Shown here: piece after piece, positions 7,820 through 15,761 of the stretch | Layout of the letters: each line of letters starts with the position of its first letter | How positions within the stretch are numbered: position 1 is the first letter of the stretch | Assembly: GCF_047272945.1 (NCBI RefSeq) | Contig: NZ_JBKOPS010000018.1 | Span: 1-51,122 of the forward strand | Length of the DNA stretch: 51,122 nucleotides | Direction: 5' to 3' | Source of the DNA: Rubrolithibacter danxiaensis | GTDB lineage: Bacteria; Bacteroidota; Bacteroidia; Sphingobacteriales; Sphingobacteriaceae | Position numbers and translations under genes: made by a program | The notes under the pieces: generated by a model | Database searches by the model: none | Told to the model about the DNA's origin: nothing | The model's input: the letters and a program-made list of their open reading frames with translations, nothing else

Positions 7820-9076
7820 TTAAGAAAGTACATTATACTGACCTGTACTTTCTTCTTCTACGTAATTCAAATCTTTGCTGAAACTTTCCTTTAACCTGCT
7901 TAATGAAAACAAAGCAACAGCACTCAACAGAAATATCATGATATACCCTGCAGTGAGTATGCCAAAACCTTTAACAAAAAGCTCGAACAAAAAAGTGATG
8001 GGGATTAAAGAACCTCTTACAAAATTAGGGACTGTAGTAGTTACCGTAGAGCGGATGTTGGTACCAAACTGCTCTGAAGCTATTGTGACAAAATTAGCCC
8101 AATAACCTACTGAAAATCCCATAAATAAACAAAGCCAGGTGAATTTCTCTTCGCTGATCCCCTGCGAACTCAGATAAAGGATTACGCTAAAAATTGATAA
8201 TACCTGAAAAATCAGCATGGTTAAACGGCGTGATTTGGTCAACTGTGCAAGCAAACCCGCAAAAACATCGCCAATGGCAATTCCCAGGTAAGTGAAAAGT
8301 ATTCCGGTTCCTGCATTTAATGGTTCTGTAGCGTTTAAAGCCTTACCAAATTCAGGTGACTGTGTAACCAATATACCCACTACATACCACAATGGTACTC
8401 CTATTAGTATGCAATGTAAATATTTAACAAATCGTTTTCTGTCGGTAAAAAGCAGGCTGATATTTCCTCTTGATACTTTAGTACCTGCCATCTCCTTAAA
8501 CATTCCTGACTCAAAAGTGCCAATTCGCATCAATAAAAGCACAAAGCCCATTCCTCCTCCAACAAAATAAGCTGTTTGCCAGGAAAATTCTTTAGCTACT
8601 GTTGCTGCTGCGGCAGCACCAAAAAGTCCAACTCCTGCAACTATCATCGTTCCGTAGCCTCGCTTTTCCGTACTCATGCTTTCACTCACTAAGGTTATTC
8701 CTGCACCCAGTTCACCGGCAAGGCCAATACCGGCAACAAAACGAATGATCGCATATGCATTTATATCGGTAACCAATCCGTTTAAACAATTAGCGACGGA
8801 GTATACAAGAATAGATCCGAAAAGAACTTTTACCCTGCCAAATTTATCGCCGATTACTCCCCATAAAATGCCGCCTAAAAGCAATCCCGCCATTTGCATA
8901 TTTAATACATACTCTCCGTCTACACGCATCTCCGATTCAGGAACCCCGATATCTCTAAAACTTTGAATACGTACCACAGAAAAAAGCACAAGATCGTAGA
9001 TATCAACAAAATAGCCGAGTGCAGCTACAATAACCAGTAAGGTGAGATTTTTTCGGGAAGAAGCATTTGCGTTCAT
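7820..9076 (-). CDS. MFS transporter (metabolite:H+ symporter type)
   Basis: A 418-aa inner-membrane protein with about 12 predicted TM helices. The MFS signature between TM2 and TM3 is present ('GVIGDKFGRVKVLFGS'), and 'RFVAGIGLAGELGAGITLV' in TM4 resembles the metabolite:H+ symporter and aromatic-acid symporter groups. 'ESMSTEKRGYGTM' follows as in sugar/organic-acid porters. The substrate cannot be read from sequence. It is upstream of hemF (43 bp). The first residues are hydrophilic and the ATG gives a normal N-terminus. Confidence 0.85.
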   Translation of the reverse strand: MNANASSRKNLTLLVIVAALGYFVDIYDLVLFSVVRIQSFRDIGVPESEMRVDGEYVLNMQMAGLLLGGILWGVIGDKFGRVKVLFGSILVYSVANCLNGLVTDINAYAIIRFVAGIGLAGELGAGITLVSESMSTEKRGYGTMIVAGVGLFGAAAAATVAKEFSWQTAYFVGGGMGFVLLLMRIGTFESGMFKEMAGTKVSRGNISLLFTDRKRFVKYLHCILIGVPLWYVVGILVTQSPEFGKALNATEPLNAGTGILFTYLGIAIGDVFAGLLAQLTKSRRLTMLIFQVLSIFSVILYLSSQGISEEKFTWLCLFMGFSVGYWANFVTIASEQFGTNIRSTVTTTVPNFVRGSLIPITFLFELFVKGFGILTAGYIMIFLLSAVALFSLSRLKESFSKDLNYVEEESTGQYNVLS

Positions 9077-9137
9077 GCAGTAATTTTTAACTGCTGAAAC
9101 TACAAATAAAAAAAGATTAAGTGCAAGATGAGATATT

Positions 9138-9171
9138 AAGATTTCCGTTCGATTTTTTAAACGGAAATCTT
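9138..9171 (-). terminator. Stem-loop downstream of Gly/Thr-rich lipoprotein gene
   Basis: A perfect 12-bp inverted repeat (AAGATTTCCGTT and complement) with a 10-nt T-rich loop, 22 bp past the stop of the gene at 9193-9594 and before the MFS gene start. The U-tract outside the stem is poor, so it is called from the stem and its position. Confidence 0.55.
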
Positions 9172-9192
9172 CGTGGAGCTTTTTATGGAAAA

Positions 9193-9594
9193 CTACCTGG
9201 GGCTTGCTGGAGTTCCTCCTGTAGCACTGCCCCCTTCAGATCCCGCAGATCCAGTACCTGAATTATTGCTTTCGGTAGCGCCCGATCCGGAACTATTGCT
9301 GCCGGTGCCGCCATCTGTAGAACCACTGGTTCCTGTGCCGCCAGTGCCACTACCTGTTCCTGCACCTCCGGCTCCGGTGCCGGTTCCAGTACCACCCGTT
9401 CCGGTACCAATTGAATCAGTTCCAGTACCGGTTCCGTCAACACCTGTACCCATTGTTGTGTCCGTCGTCATTCCGGTATCAGTCGTCATACTCGAATCAG
9501 AACTTTCACTGGAATTGTTGTTGGAATTACAAGCGCCTAAAGCAAAGGTTAAACAGGCTGCCGTAAAAACGATTTTCAAAGTGCTCTTTTTCAT
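9193..9594 (-). CDS. Gly/Thr/Ser-rich low-complexity lipoprotein
   Basis: A 133-aa protein with a textbook lipoprotein signal (MKKSTLKIVF, 'TFALGAC', Cys22). The rest is low complexity: Asn/Ser-rich first, then Met/Thr/Asp, then GTGTG and SGTG-type runs to the end. No domain is recognisable. The composition suggests an extended, flexible surface or periplasmic chain. It resembles the protein at 12318-12785 in design; the two bracket a plus-strand three-gene block. The opposite strand is also open across this repeat region (a Pro/Val/Glu pattern), but the signal peptide and lipobox make the minus frame the real one. Confidence 0.75.
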   Translation of the reverse strand: MKKSTLKIVFTAACLTFALGACNSNNNSSESSDSSMTTDTGMTTDTTMGTGVDGTGTGTDSIGTGTGGTGTGTGAGGAGTGSGTGGTGTSGSTDGGTGSNSSGSGATESNNSGTGSAGSEGGSATGGTPASPR

Positions 9595-9646
9595 AAAAAT
9601 ATGTTTAAATAGATAAGATGTACTTTTCTAACCCCCCCTATTTTGA

Positions 9647-9675
9647 TTTGTTTAGTAAAGTTTAAAGTATCCTTG
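9647..9675 (+). promoter_or_regulatory. Bacteroidota-type promoter candidate for DUF4442 gene
   Basis: A TTTG box at 9647-9650, then 17 bp, then TATCCTTG at 9668-9675, which matches the TAnnTTTG -7 consensus with one mismatch. Transcription would start near 9682, leaving a leader of about 36 nt before the ATG at 9718. Confidence 0.5.
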
Positions 9676-9717
9676 TAAAAAGATTTTTTTCTTGATACAA
9701 CTTTCTGATATTCGTTT

Positions 9718-10176
9718 ATGATGATTTCCGAAAGGATTTTAAAATGGGGAATGCGATTTTATCCTCCCTTATTTTTTCAACGGATATGGGTACAGACAAT
9801 CGAAAAGAACTTCACAGGAGTTCGCGTAAAAATTATAAAGAGCCTCTTTAATATTAACTACAACAAATCGATTTTCGGTGGTACAATTTTCAGTGCTACA
9901 GATCCTTTTTATCCGGTCTGTTTTTATCAGATCTTAACAAAAAAAGGCTATAAGGTACTCCTTTGGACAAAAAGTTCTGAAATTAATTTCATTAAGCCCG
10001 GCAACTCCAGTTTATATTTTTCTATCAGTATTACAGAAACGGAAATAAATGAAGTTTGTAAAGAGCTTGAAGAATCAGGAAAATTTATAAAATCTTATTC
10101 CATCGAAATTGTTAACTCAAAGAAAGAGCTTTGCGCTTCAGTAATGAACGAAGTTTACATTCGTAAACTGCTGTAA
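9718..10176 (+). CDS. DUF4442 hotdog-fold protein
   Basis: A 152-aa protein. The order of motifs 'WGMRFYPPLFFQRIWV', 'GVRVKIIKSLFNINYN', 'FGGTIFSATDPFYPVCFYQIL' and 'FIKPGNSSLYFSISI' matches the DUF4442 family, which adopts a hotdog fold related to acyl-CoA thioesterases (PaaI/YiiD type). Activity has not been shown for most members, so a thioesterase role is only inferred. Two ATGs stand in tandem at 9718 and 9721; either could start. It heads a plus-strand cluster with the AlbA_2 gene 39 bp downstream. Confidence 0.75.
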   Translation: MMISERILKWGMRFYPPLFFQRIWVQTIEKNFTGVRVKIIKSLFNINYNKSIFGGTIFSATDPFYPVCFYQILTKKGYKVLLWTKSSEINFIKPGNSSLYFSISITETEINEVCKELEESGKFIKSYSIEIVNSKKELCASVMNEVYIRKLL

Positions 10177-10215
10177 CTTTCTCTTGTAAAGAGATACTAA
10201 TTTTAGCACGACAAA

Positions 10216-10857
10216 ATGAATCTTTTAAAACCTTACAATATCAGACAACTTATTTTTGAAGGAGAAGGTGTAAACCTCGATTTTAAGAAAACCATTACCT
10301 CGTGCGAAAAAATTGCCAAAACACTGGTGGCCTTTGCAAATAATAAAGGTGGCCGCTTATTGGTAGGTGTTGCCGACGACGGAACTATAAAAGGCGTAAA
10401 ATCTGAAGATGAAGAAAAATTTATGCTCACAAAGGCAGCGCATTTCTTTTGTAAACCTGCAATAGAGCCTCTTTTTCAGGAAGTGTATATGGATGATAAA
10501 ATTGTTCTGGTGGCAGAAATAAAAGAAAGCGACTTAAAACCGCACTATTCCTTAGGGGAAGATAAAAAATGGTGGGTGTATATACGGGTTAAAGACAAAA
10601 GTTTGCTTGCCAGTAAGATTGTAGTTGATGTATTAAAAGGCAGCAACAAAGAAGAAGGGGTATTTATTGAATATTCATCTAAAGAAAAGGCACTGCTTGA
10701 ATACCTGGAAATAAACGAACGAATAACGGCACGTGAATACAGTAAAATGCTTAATCTTTCAAGAAGACGGGCACAGAAAATTCTTGTAAATCTGGTACTA
10801 TCAGGAGTTATAAGGCTTCATACCACAGAAAAAGAGGAATTTTATACAGCTTCCTGA
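10216..10857 (+). CDS. AlbA_2 (Schlafen-type) ATP-binding protein with C-terminal winged helix
   Basis: A 213-aa protein. The N-terminal part (about 14-130) is an AlbA_2 domain: 'VNLDFKKTITSCEKIAKTL', 'VAFANNKGGRLLVGVADDGT' and 'IKGVKSEDE' are its hallmark blocks. The C-terminal 60 residues ('ITAREYSKMLNLSRRRAQKI') look like a winged-helix DNA-binding domain. Proteins of this layout are widespread in Bacteroidota and are annotated as putative transcriptional regulators or ATP-binding proteins. The target is unknown; autoregulation or control of the MATE gene 35 bp downstream is possible. Confidence 0.8.
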   Translation: MNLLKPYNIRQLIFEGEGVNLDFKKTITSCEKIAKTLVAFANNKGGRLLVGVADDGTIKGVKSEDEEKFMLTKAAHFFCKPAIEPLFQEVYMDDKIVLVAEIKESDLKPHYSLGEDKKWWVYIRVKDKSLLASKIVVDVLKGSNKEEGVFIEYSSKEKALLEYLEINERITAREYSKMLNLSRRRAQKILVNLVLSGVIRLHTTEKEEFYTAS

Positions 10858-10892
10858 TTTAGACCCGAACGAACACATCTTATATTCTATTT

Positions 10893-12263
10893 GTGAAACA
10901 GCTCTACATCAAATACAAAAATCATTATACCAGCAATTTAAAACTTGCCGTTCCGGTAATGATCTCTCAGCTTGGACACACCTTAGTACATACCGCAGAC
11001 AGTATTGTTGTAGGGCATTTTGCCGGCACCATTCCTCTTGCAGCTGTTTCGCTTGTAAATAGTGTTTTTACCATTGTAATGATGATCGGTATAGGAATAG
11101 CTTATGGCCTTACACCCCTTATTGCACAATCGAACGGGCGAAATGAAAGTAAAGAATGCGGCGTACTACTGTTAAACAGCCTGATTATAAATCTTGTTGT
11201 TGCCGCACTTTTATTCCTTCTTATCTACTTTGGCCTTTTGTTATTTATTGACCATCTGGACCAAGCTCCTGAAGTAGTAGTGCAGGCCAAACCATATCTC
11301 GGACTTCTGAGCCTTTCGCTGATCCCATTAATGATCTTCAATACCTTTAAGCAATTTGCTGAAGGTTTAGGATTCACTAAACAAGCCATGAGGATTTCCA
11401 TAATCGGCAATATCCTTAACATTTGCCTGGGTATTATTTTCGTAAAAGGAATGTTCGGAATACAACCGATGGGAGTAAGAGGTGTGGGTTTAAGCACATT
11501 GATTGACCGGACATTAATGGCAGTAGTAATGTCTTTTTATGTATTTAAGTCAGAAAAGTTTAAAAACTACCTCCGGGGTTTTAAATTGAGCAGCGTCAAC
11601 AAACTAAAATCGATGGGAATTTTAAAAATCGGAGCTCCGGTTGCTTTACAATATACTTTTGAGATCAGTGCCTTTAGCGGCGCTGCAATTTTAATGGGAA
11701 CCATCGGACCGGTACCGCAGGCAGCCCACCAGGTGGCTATTGCTATGGCTTCTATGACCTATATGATGGCTAGCGGAATTTCTGCAGCTGCCACAATTCA
11801 AACCGGCCATAACTTCGGTAGAGAAGATTATGCAGAACTGCGAAAATCTGCAATTTCAAATTATCATATTGTGCTGGCGTTTATGAGTGTTACAGCTATT
11901 ATTTTTATAGCCTTAAATTCATATCTACCGTGGATATACACTTCCGACAGGGCCGTTATTTCCATTGCTTCACACCTGTTAATTATAGCAGGAATTTTTC
12001 AATTATTTGATGGCGCACAGGTAGTAGGTCTTGGAATTTTACGGGGGATTGGCGATGTGAATATACCTACATTTATTACTTTCCTCGCTTATTGGGTTGT
12101 GGGAATACCCATTGCGTATATTTTAGGAATTATACTTAAGGCCGGGCCGGTGGGTATTTGGTTTGGACTAACTTTTGGCCTGTTGGTTTCGGCGGGATTG
12201 CTTTTTATACGCTTCCATCGTTTGTCAAAATCAATGGAAAGAAGCGGCCGATATAGTCAATAA
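10893..12263 (+). CDS. MATE-family multidrug efflux transporter
   Basis: A 456-aa inner-membrane transporter with about 12 TM helices in two homologous halves. 'AVPVMISQLGHTLVHTADSI' near the N-terminus and 'GAPVALQYTFEISAFSGAAI' at the start of the second half are the repeated MATE signature. 'VVGHFAGTIPLAAVSLVNS' follows TM1. NorM-type members export cationic drugs using Na+ or H+. The start is GTG at 10893: the only later ATG (residue 22) would delete most of TM1. A terminator shared with the convergent gene follows directly. Confidence 0.93.
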   Translation: MKQLYIKYKNHYTSNLKLAVPVMISQLGHTLVHTADSIVVGHFAGTIPLAAVSLVNSVFTIVMMIGIGIAYGLTPLIAQSNGRNESKECGVLLLNSLIINLVVAALLFLLIYFGLLLFIDHLDQAPEVVVQAKPYLGLLSLSLIPLMIFNTFKQFAEGLGFTKQAMRISIIGNILNICLGIIFVKGMFGIQPMGVRGVGLSTLIDRTLMAVVMSFYVFKSEKFKNYLRGFKLSSVNKLKSMGILKIGAPVALQYTFEISAFSGAAILMGTIGPVPQAAHQVAIAMASMTYMMASGISAAATIQTGHNFGREDYAELRKSAISNYHIVLAFMSVTAIIFIALNSYLPWIYTSDRAVISIASHLLIIAGIFQLFDGAQVVGLGILRGIGDVNIPTFITFLAYWVVGIPIAYILGIILKAGPVGIWFGLTFGLLVSAGLLFIRFHRLSKSMERSGRYSQ

Positions 12264-12301
12264 AATAAAAGGCCGAACCATTTTTGATTCAGCCTTTTAT
12301 T
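12264..12301. terminator. Bidirectional terminator between MATE and Gly/Thr-rich genes
   Basis: A stem of 10 bp (12264-12273 with 12292-12301), extended inward by a C/A mismatch and 3 more pairs, with an AT-rich outer part that gives an A-run on one side and a T-run on the other. It lies between convergent stops at 12263 and 12318. Confidence 0.8.
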
Positions 12302-12317
12302 ACGTTACCGTATAAAA

Positions 12318-12785
12318 TTAATGGCCCGAATTGCCATTGCCAGACCCTGAGCCGGTACCGGTTCCCGAACCTGTTCCGCTTCCGGTACTTGTTCCTGAAT
12401 TAGTTCCATTACCGGTTGTTCCGTTATCTGGTTCTTTCTTAGTACCGGTACTGTTTGTTCCGGAGCCGGAAGTATTTGATCCGGTGCCCATTGTACTTCC
12501 TGTACCACTTGTTCCTGACTGATTGGTTCCGCTACCCATGGTGCCTGTTCCATTTTCTGTAGTGCCCACTCCCGATTTCTTTTTGGTAGTTCCTATCACA
12601 GTAGTGGTGTCACTTTTGCTCCAGGTACTTTTATTCACGGTATCTGTCCTTGTACCTTGAGTAGTAGTACCGGTGGTTGATTTTTTTGCAGGATCCTGAG
12701 TAGTAGTTCCGGTTGTTTGTGCACTTGCATAATCAATTGTCACTGCCGTTAAAAGTACTGCCACTAACAAACTTAACTTTTTCAT
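12318..12785 (-). CDS. Secreted Gly/Thr/Ser-rich low-complexity protein
   Basis: A 155-aa protein with a standard Sec signal (MKKLSLLVAVLLTAVTIDYA, cleavage likely at 'ASAQ'). The mature chain begins with Thr/Gln/Lys-rich repeats ('GTTTQDPAKKSTTGTTTQ') and ends in about 100 residues of Gly/Thr/Ser/Asn. No catalytic domain is visible. It has no lipobox, unlike the similar protein at 9193-9594. The function is unknown; composition suggests a disordered periplasmic or extracellular polypeptide. Confidence 0.7.
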   Translation of the reverse strand: MKKLSLLVAVLLTAVTIDYASAQTTGTTTQDPAKKSTTGTTTQGTRTDTVNKSTWSKSDTTTVIGTTKKKSGVGTTENGTGTMGSGTNQSGTSGTGSTMGTGSNTSGSGTNSTGTKKEPDNGTTGNGTNSGTSTGSGTGSGTGTGSGSGNGNSGH

Positions 12786-12901
12786 AATTGTCGTTTTTAA
12801 TAGATAAATGAATTTTTATTAATCTTCTAACTAACTACAAATGGTTAACAGGTAGGTTTGTCATATTTTCAATTAATAGAATCAGGCCTTAAATTTTAAA
12901 A

Positions 12902-13804
12902 TCAGAAATAGATATGGAAAGCTTCCCGAAAAGTATTGCAATGTGCTTCAACAATATCGTTGATGCGGGCAGAATAACCTCCGCCCATGCTTACCTGAAC
13001 AGGGATATTATGTTTTTTTGCAAGCGACAAAACAAAGCGGTCTCGCTCCTTACATCCTTCTCTGCTAAGAGATAACTTTCCTAATTTATCAGTAGCAAGT
13101 ACATCAACACCAGATAGGTAAAAAATAAAATCCGGTTGATGCTGCTGTATAACTACAGGTAAATGAATTTTTAGGATAGACAAATACTTTTCATCAGTGA
13201 TACCATCTTCCAGCCCGATATCTAAATCTGATTTCTCTTTATGAAAAGGAAAGTTTTTTTCTCCGTGCATAGAAAAAGTAAAAACACGAAGTTCCTGTTT
13301 AAATATTTCTGCTGTTCCGTTTCCCTGATGAACATCCAGATCTATAATCAGTATTTTTTCAGCCAGTTTAGCATAGAGTAAATAATTTGCAGCTATTGCC
13401 TGATCATTCAACAAGCAAAATCCTTCTCCCCAGTTGCTGCCTGCATGGTGCGTGCCGCCTGCCACATTAAAAGCGATACCATATTTTTTTGCAAAAAAGC
13501 AGCCGTCGATAGTACCCTGGGCAATGCGAGTTTCTCTTTCAATCAATAAATCAGACAAAGGAAATCCTATACGCCTTTGTTCTTTTGGAGACAGTTTCAC
13601 ATCCCTTAAAGCTTCCCAGTATTCTTTATCATGAGTTAAAAGAATGTTGTCTTCATCCGGCATTCCCGGTGAAAACAAATTCTCTCTTTGAATCAACCCC
13701 TCGTGCAATAATTGCTCCGGAATCAGTTCATATTTGAGCATAGGAAAGCGATGTCCTTCTGGCAGAGGATAAATATAAACGGGATCAAACGCTATCTTCA
13801 GCAT
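12902..13804 (-). CDS. Histone-deacetylase-family (AcuC-like) zinc hydrolase
   Basis: A 300-aa class of arginase/deacetylase fold. Active-site landmarks are intact: the His pair in 'GGTHHAG' (H119-H120), zinc ligands in 'IIDLDVHQGNGT' (D157, H159) and the third ligand in 'LSGVDVLATDKLG' (D234). 'GFCLLNDQAIAANYLL' is the usual helix after the His pair. Bacterial members remove acyl groups from small amines or proteins; the natural substrate here is unknown. It lies upstream of the secreted Gly/Thr-rich gene on the same strand but 116 bp away. Confidence 0.92.
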   Translation of the reverse strand: MLKIAFDPVYIYPLPEGHRFPMLKYELIPEQLLHEGLIQRENLFSPGMPDEDNILLTHDKEYWEALRDVKLSPKEQRRIGFPLSDLLIERETRIAQGTIDGCFFAKKYGIAFNVAGGTHHAGSNWGEGFCLLNDQAIAANYLLYAKLAEKILIIDLDVHQGNGTAEIFKQELRVFTFSMHGEKNFPFHKEKSDLDIGLEDGITDEKYLSILKIHLPVVIQQHQPDFIFYLSGVDVLATDKLGKLSLSREGCKERDRFVLSLAKKHNIPVQVSMGGGYSARINDIVEAHCNTFREAFHIYF

Positions 13805-13862
13805 AATATCGTCTGATAAAGATGATATTATTCAGGAATACCAAAAACATGAATAGTAAAAT

Positions 13863-14354
13863 TTACAGATTTATTTTGCCATGTTCGCCTTCATCGTATT
13901 TCTCCCCGGTAACCACCGCTTTAAGCATATTAAAAAGTGTGACCATCTTGCTTGAACTGCTGTCCCAGTATTCAGCCTGGTACGGTTTCACTTTCAACAA
14001 AACAAGTTTCGCATCTTCCAGCCCCTGGGGGAACCATGCTTTTACAGCCGGGTTCCAAAACTCCTCCATTCTGGTTTTATCATCCACCAGCTGCGCCTTA
14101 CCAAGCACACTTACATAGCTATTTTTGGATGGACTTGAATATGCCAGGCAAACTTCAGGATCATCCTCCACCTGTTCTGCTTTACAGGAATATTCATTGG
14201 TAAAAAACCAGATACTACCGTCCTCATCCACTTTGGCGGTAGACATGGGACGTGCCTGCAGCTTATTTTCATATTTTGTACATAGCATAGCTATTTGTAC
14301 CTCTTCAATAAGTTCCTTTAATTTTTCTAACTCAGTACTACTATTATTTTCCAT
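13863..14354 (-). CDS. PNPOx-fold general stress protein
   Basis: A 163-aa member of the pyridoxamine-phosphate-oxidase-like split-barrel family (general stress protein 26 type). Typical blocks are 'IAMLCTKYENKLQARPMST' (flavin-binding strand), 'DGSIWFFTNEYSCKAEQVED', 'PEVCLAYSSPSKNSYVSVLG' and 'FWNPAVKAWFPQGLEDAKL'. These proteins bind FMN or FAD and are induced by stress; most lack PNPOx activity. It is followed 58 bp downstream by the deacetylase-like gene on the same strand. Confidence 0.88.
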   Translation of the reverse strand: MENNSSTELEKLKELIEEVQIAMLCTKYENKLQARPMSTAKVDEDGSIWFFTNEYSCKAEQVEDDPEVCLAYSSPSKNSYVSVLGKAQLVDDKTRMEEFWNPAVKAWFPQGLEDAKLVLLKVKPYQAEYWDSSSSKMVTLFNMLKAVVTGEKYDEGEHGKINL

Positions 14355-14424
14355 TTTAATGCTTCTTTTGAAGCAAAACAGGAAGATACCCAGGATGTTT
14401 CTGTAAAGATTTTTTATCAGTTAG

Positions 14425-15030
14425 TCAGGCTATTCTGGGTTTGCTGACAAACTTATTACGTTTTATATAAAAGCGCCAGGGAATACTTTTGTACGGCCCT
14501 TCAAAATTCATTCCCACTCTGGGTGATCTGATAATTTGATCGGGCGTAATTTTATTTCCAACCTCCTCAATCCATACTTCTTCTCCGGATAAAGAACAAC
14601 CGTTTTGTTTTTTACTTAATCCAAGCGCTTTTGCAAGTGCTCCGGGGCCCTGGCATAAACGCTCGTCGTTGTTAAAAAGAGCTCGCCTCTGCCGCATAAG
14701 TTCTACTCCAACAGCAGGTTGCATGGCTCTGATTAAGATCGCATGTGAAGTATTTTCTTTTCCTGTTACAATATTTAACATGTCGTGTATGCCATAGCAG
14801 ATATACATATACACCACGCCTCCCGCAGCATACATCATTTCATTCCTGGGTGTTCTTTTATTGTTCCAGGCATGAGATCCTCTGTCTTCAGGTCCTTTAT
14901 ATGCTTCGGTTTCAACAATAGTACCACCTGTTAATTCACCATCTATATATGTAAATAGTTGTTTTCCCAAAAGGTCTTCAGCTATAAAAACAACATCTTC
15001 CTGCTGATAATATTCCTGCGAAAGTTTCAT
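14425..15030 (-). CDS. 3-methyladenine DNA glycosylase, AAG/MPG family
   Basis: A 201-aa base-excision repair glycosylase that removes alkylated or deaminated purines. Conserved blocks include 'LLGKQLFTY' near residue 22, 'GTIVETEAYKGPEDRGSHAW' (catalytic Glu in 'ETEAY'), 'NEMMYAAGGVVYMYICYGIH', 'AILIRAMQPAVG' and 'LCQGPGALAKALG'. Length is normal. The msrC-like gene lies only 14 bp upstream on the same strand, so the two are probably co-transcribed and both deal with chemical damage. Confidence 0.94.
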   Translation of the reverse strand: MKLSQEYYQQEDVVFIAEDLLGKQLFTYIDGELTGGTIVETEAYKGPEDRGSHAWNNKRTPRNEMMYAAGGVVYMYICYGIHDMLNIVTGKENTSHAILIRAMQPAVGVELMRQRRALFNNDERLCQGPGALAKALGLSKKQNGCSLSGEEVWIEEVGNKITPDQIIRSPRVGMNFEGPYKSIPWRFYIKRNKFVSKPRIA

Positions 15031-15044
15031 TAATATATAAGCGA

Positions 15045-15518
15045 TTAAAAAATCAGTAATGAAACAATCTCTTCCAGGTATTTTTTATCTGTCTCATCAA
15101 AATCGTTAAGCTTTTCACTGTCTACGTCCAACACCGCAACAACTTCTTCGTTTACTATAATCGGTACAACTATTTCCGATTGTGAAAACGAGCTGCAGGC
15201 AATATGACCGGGAAAATCAGCTACATCCGGAACAATAAGCGTTTGTTTCTGCTGCCAGGATGTTCCGCAAACGCCCTTTCCTTTTTGTATCCGGGTACAA
15301 GCTACCGGACCCTGAAAAGGCCCCAGCACCAGTTCATTCTTCTTAACAAGATAAAAACCTACCCAGAAAAAGTTGAATTGTTCTTTCAATGCAGCGCACA
15401 CATTTGCCAGATTTGCAATAACATCTTCTTCACAGGCTATCAAAGCCTGGATTTGAGGAATAATCGCGGTGTATTGCTCCTCTTTATTCCCTTTAATAAT
15501 TTTCAGATCTTCTGCCAT
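15045..15518 (-). CDS. msrC: Free methionine-(R)-sulfoxide reductase (GAF domain)
   Basis: A 157-aa single GAF-domain protein. The three redox cysteines of the fRMsr family are present with the right spacing: C74 ('GPVACTRI'), C84 ('GVCGTSW') and C108 ('HIACSSFSQSEIVVPI'). The enzyme reduces free methionine-R-sulfoxide using thioredoxin. 'FNFFWVGFYLV' and 'VLDVDSEKLNDFDETDKKYL' complete the family pattern. It lies 14 bp upstream of the alkyl-purine glycosylase on the same strand. Confidence 0.92.
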   Translation of the reverse strand: MAEDLKIIKGNKEEQYTAIIPQIQALIACEEDVIANLANVCAALKEQFNFFWVGFYLVKKNELVLGPFQGPVACTRIQKGKGVCGTSWQQKQTLIVPDVADFPGHIACSSFSQSEIVVPIIVNEEVVAVLDVDSEKLNDFDETDKKYLEEIVSLLIF

Positions 15519-15550
15519 GCTTCAAAATTAGTTCGCTTTACTCATCTCTC

Positions 15551-15582
15551 TTTGTAACAAAAGTTATACAACTAATCCTTTG
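15551..15582 (+). promoter_or_regulatory. Promoter-like element upstream of orphan terminator
   Basis: TTTG at 15551-15554 and ATCCTTTG at 15575-15582, a one-mismatch match to TAnnTTTG with a 20-bp gap. No plus-strand ORF starts between here and the strong plus-strand terminator at 15643. If real, transcription would start near 15590. Speculative. Confidence 0.3.
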
Positions 15583-15642
15583 TAAACTTTTATAGTCAAT
15601 TACTTAGTTTTCATAATATAGGTTTTAAATAAGGGTAGATTG

Positions 15643-15677
15643 GCCTTTCGGAAATAATTTTCCGAAAGGCTTTTTTT
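15643..15677 (+). terminator. Strong plus-strand intrinsic terminator without an upstream gene
   Basis: A perfect 12-bp stem (15643-15654 with 15659-15670, 4-nt loop TAAT) followed immediately by seven Ts. The U-tract is only on the plus strand. The neighbouring upstream gene (msrC-like) runs the other way, so nothing known is terminated; it lies 85 bp before the thiolase start. Confidence 0.85.
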
Positions 15678-15761
15678 GAATCTGATTTACGATGTTTGCG
15701 TAAAACTTACATCAAATTAAGCTGTAGTAAAATAGAGATAGTATTTCAAAATACAAGCGGG

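Noticed and set aside
9173..9616. Plus-strand open frame with Pro/Val-rich repeats
   Set aside because: It is the antisense of the Gly/Thr-rich lipoprotein gene. Only the minus frame has a signal peptide and lipobox; the plus frame's Pro-Val pattern is what repeated ACC/GGT codons give in reverse.
15696..15761. Upstream TTG start for the thiolase
   Set aside because: It adds 22 residues not seen in the family, while the ATG at 15762 yields the canonical N-terminus and length.
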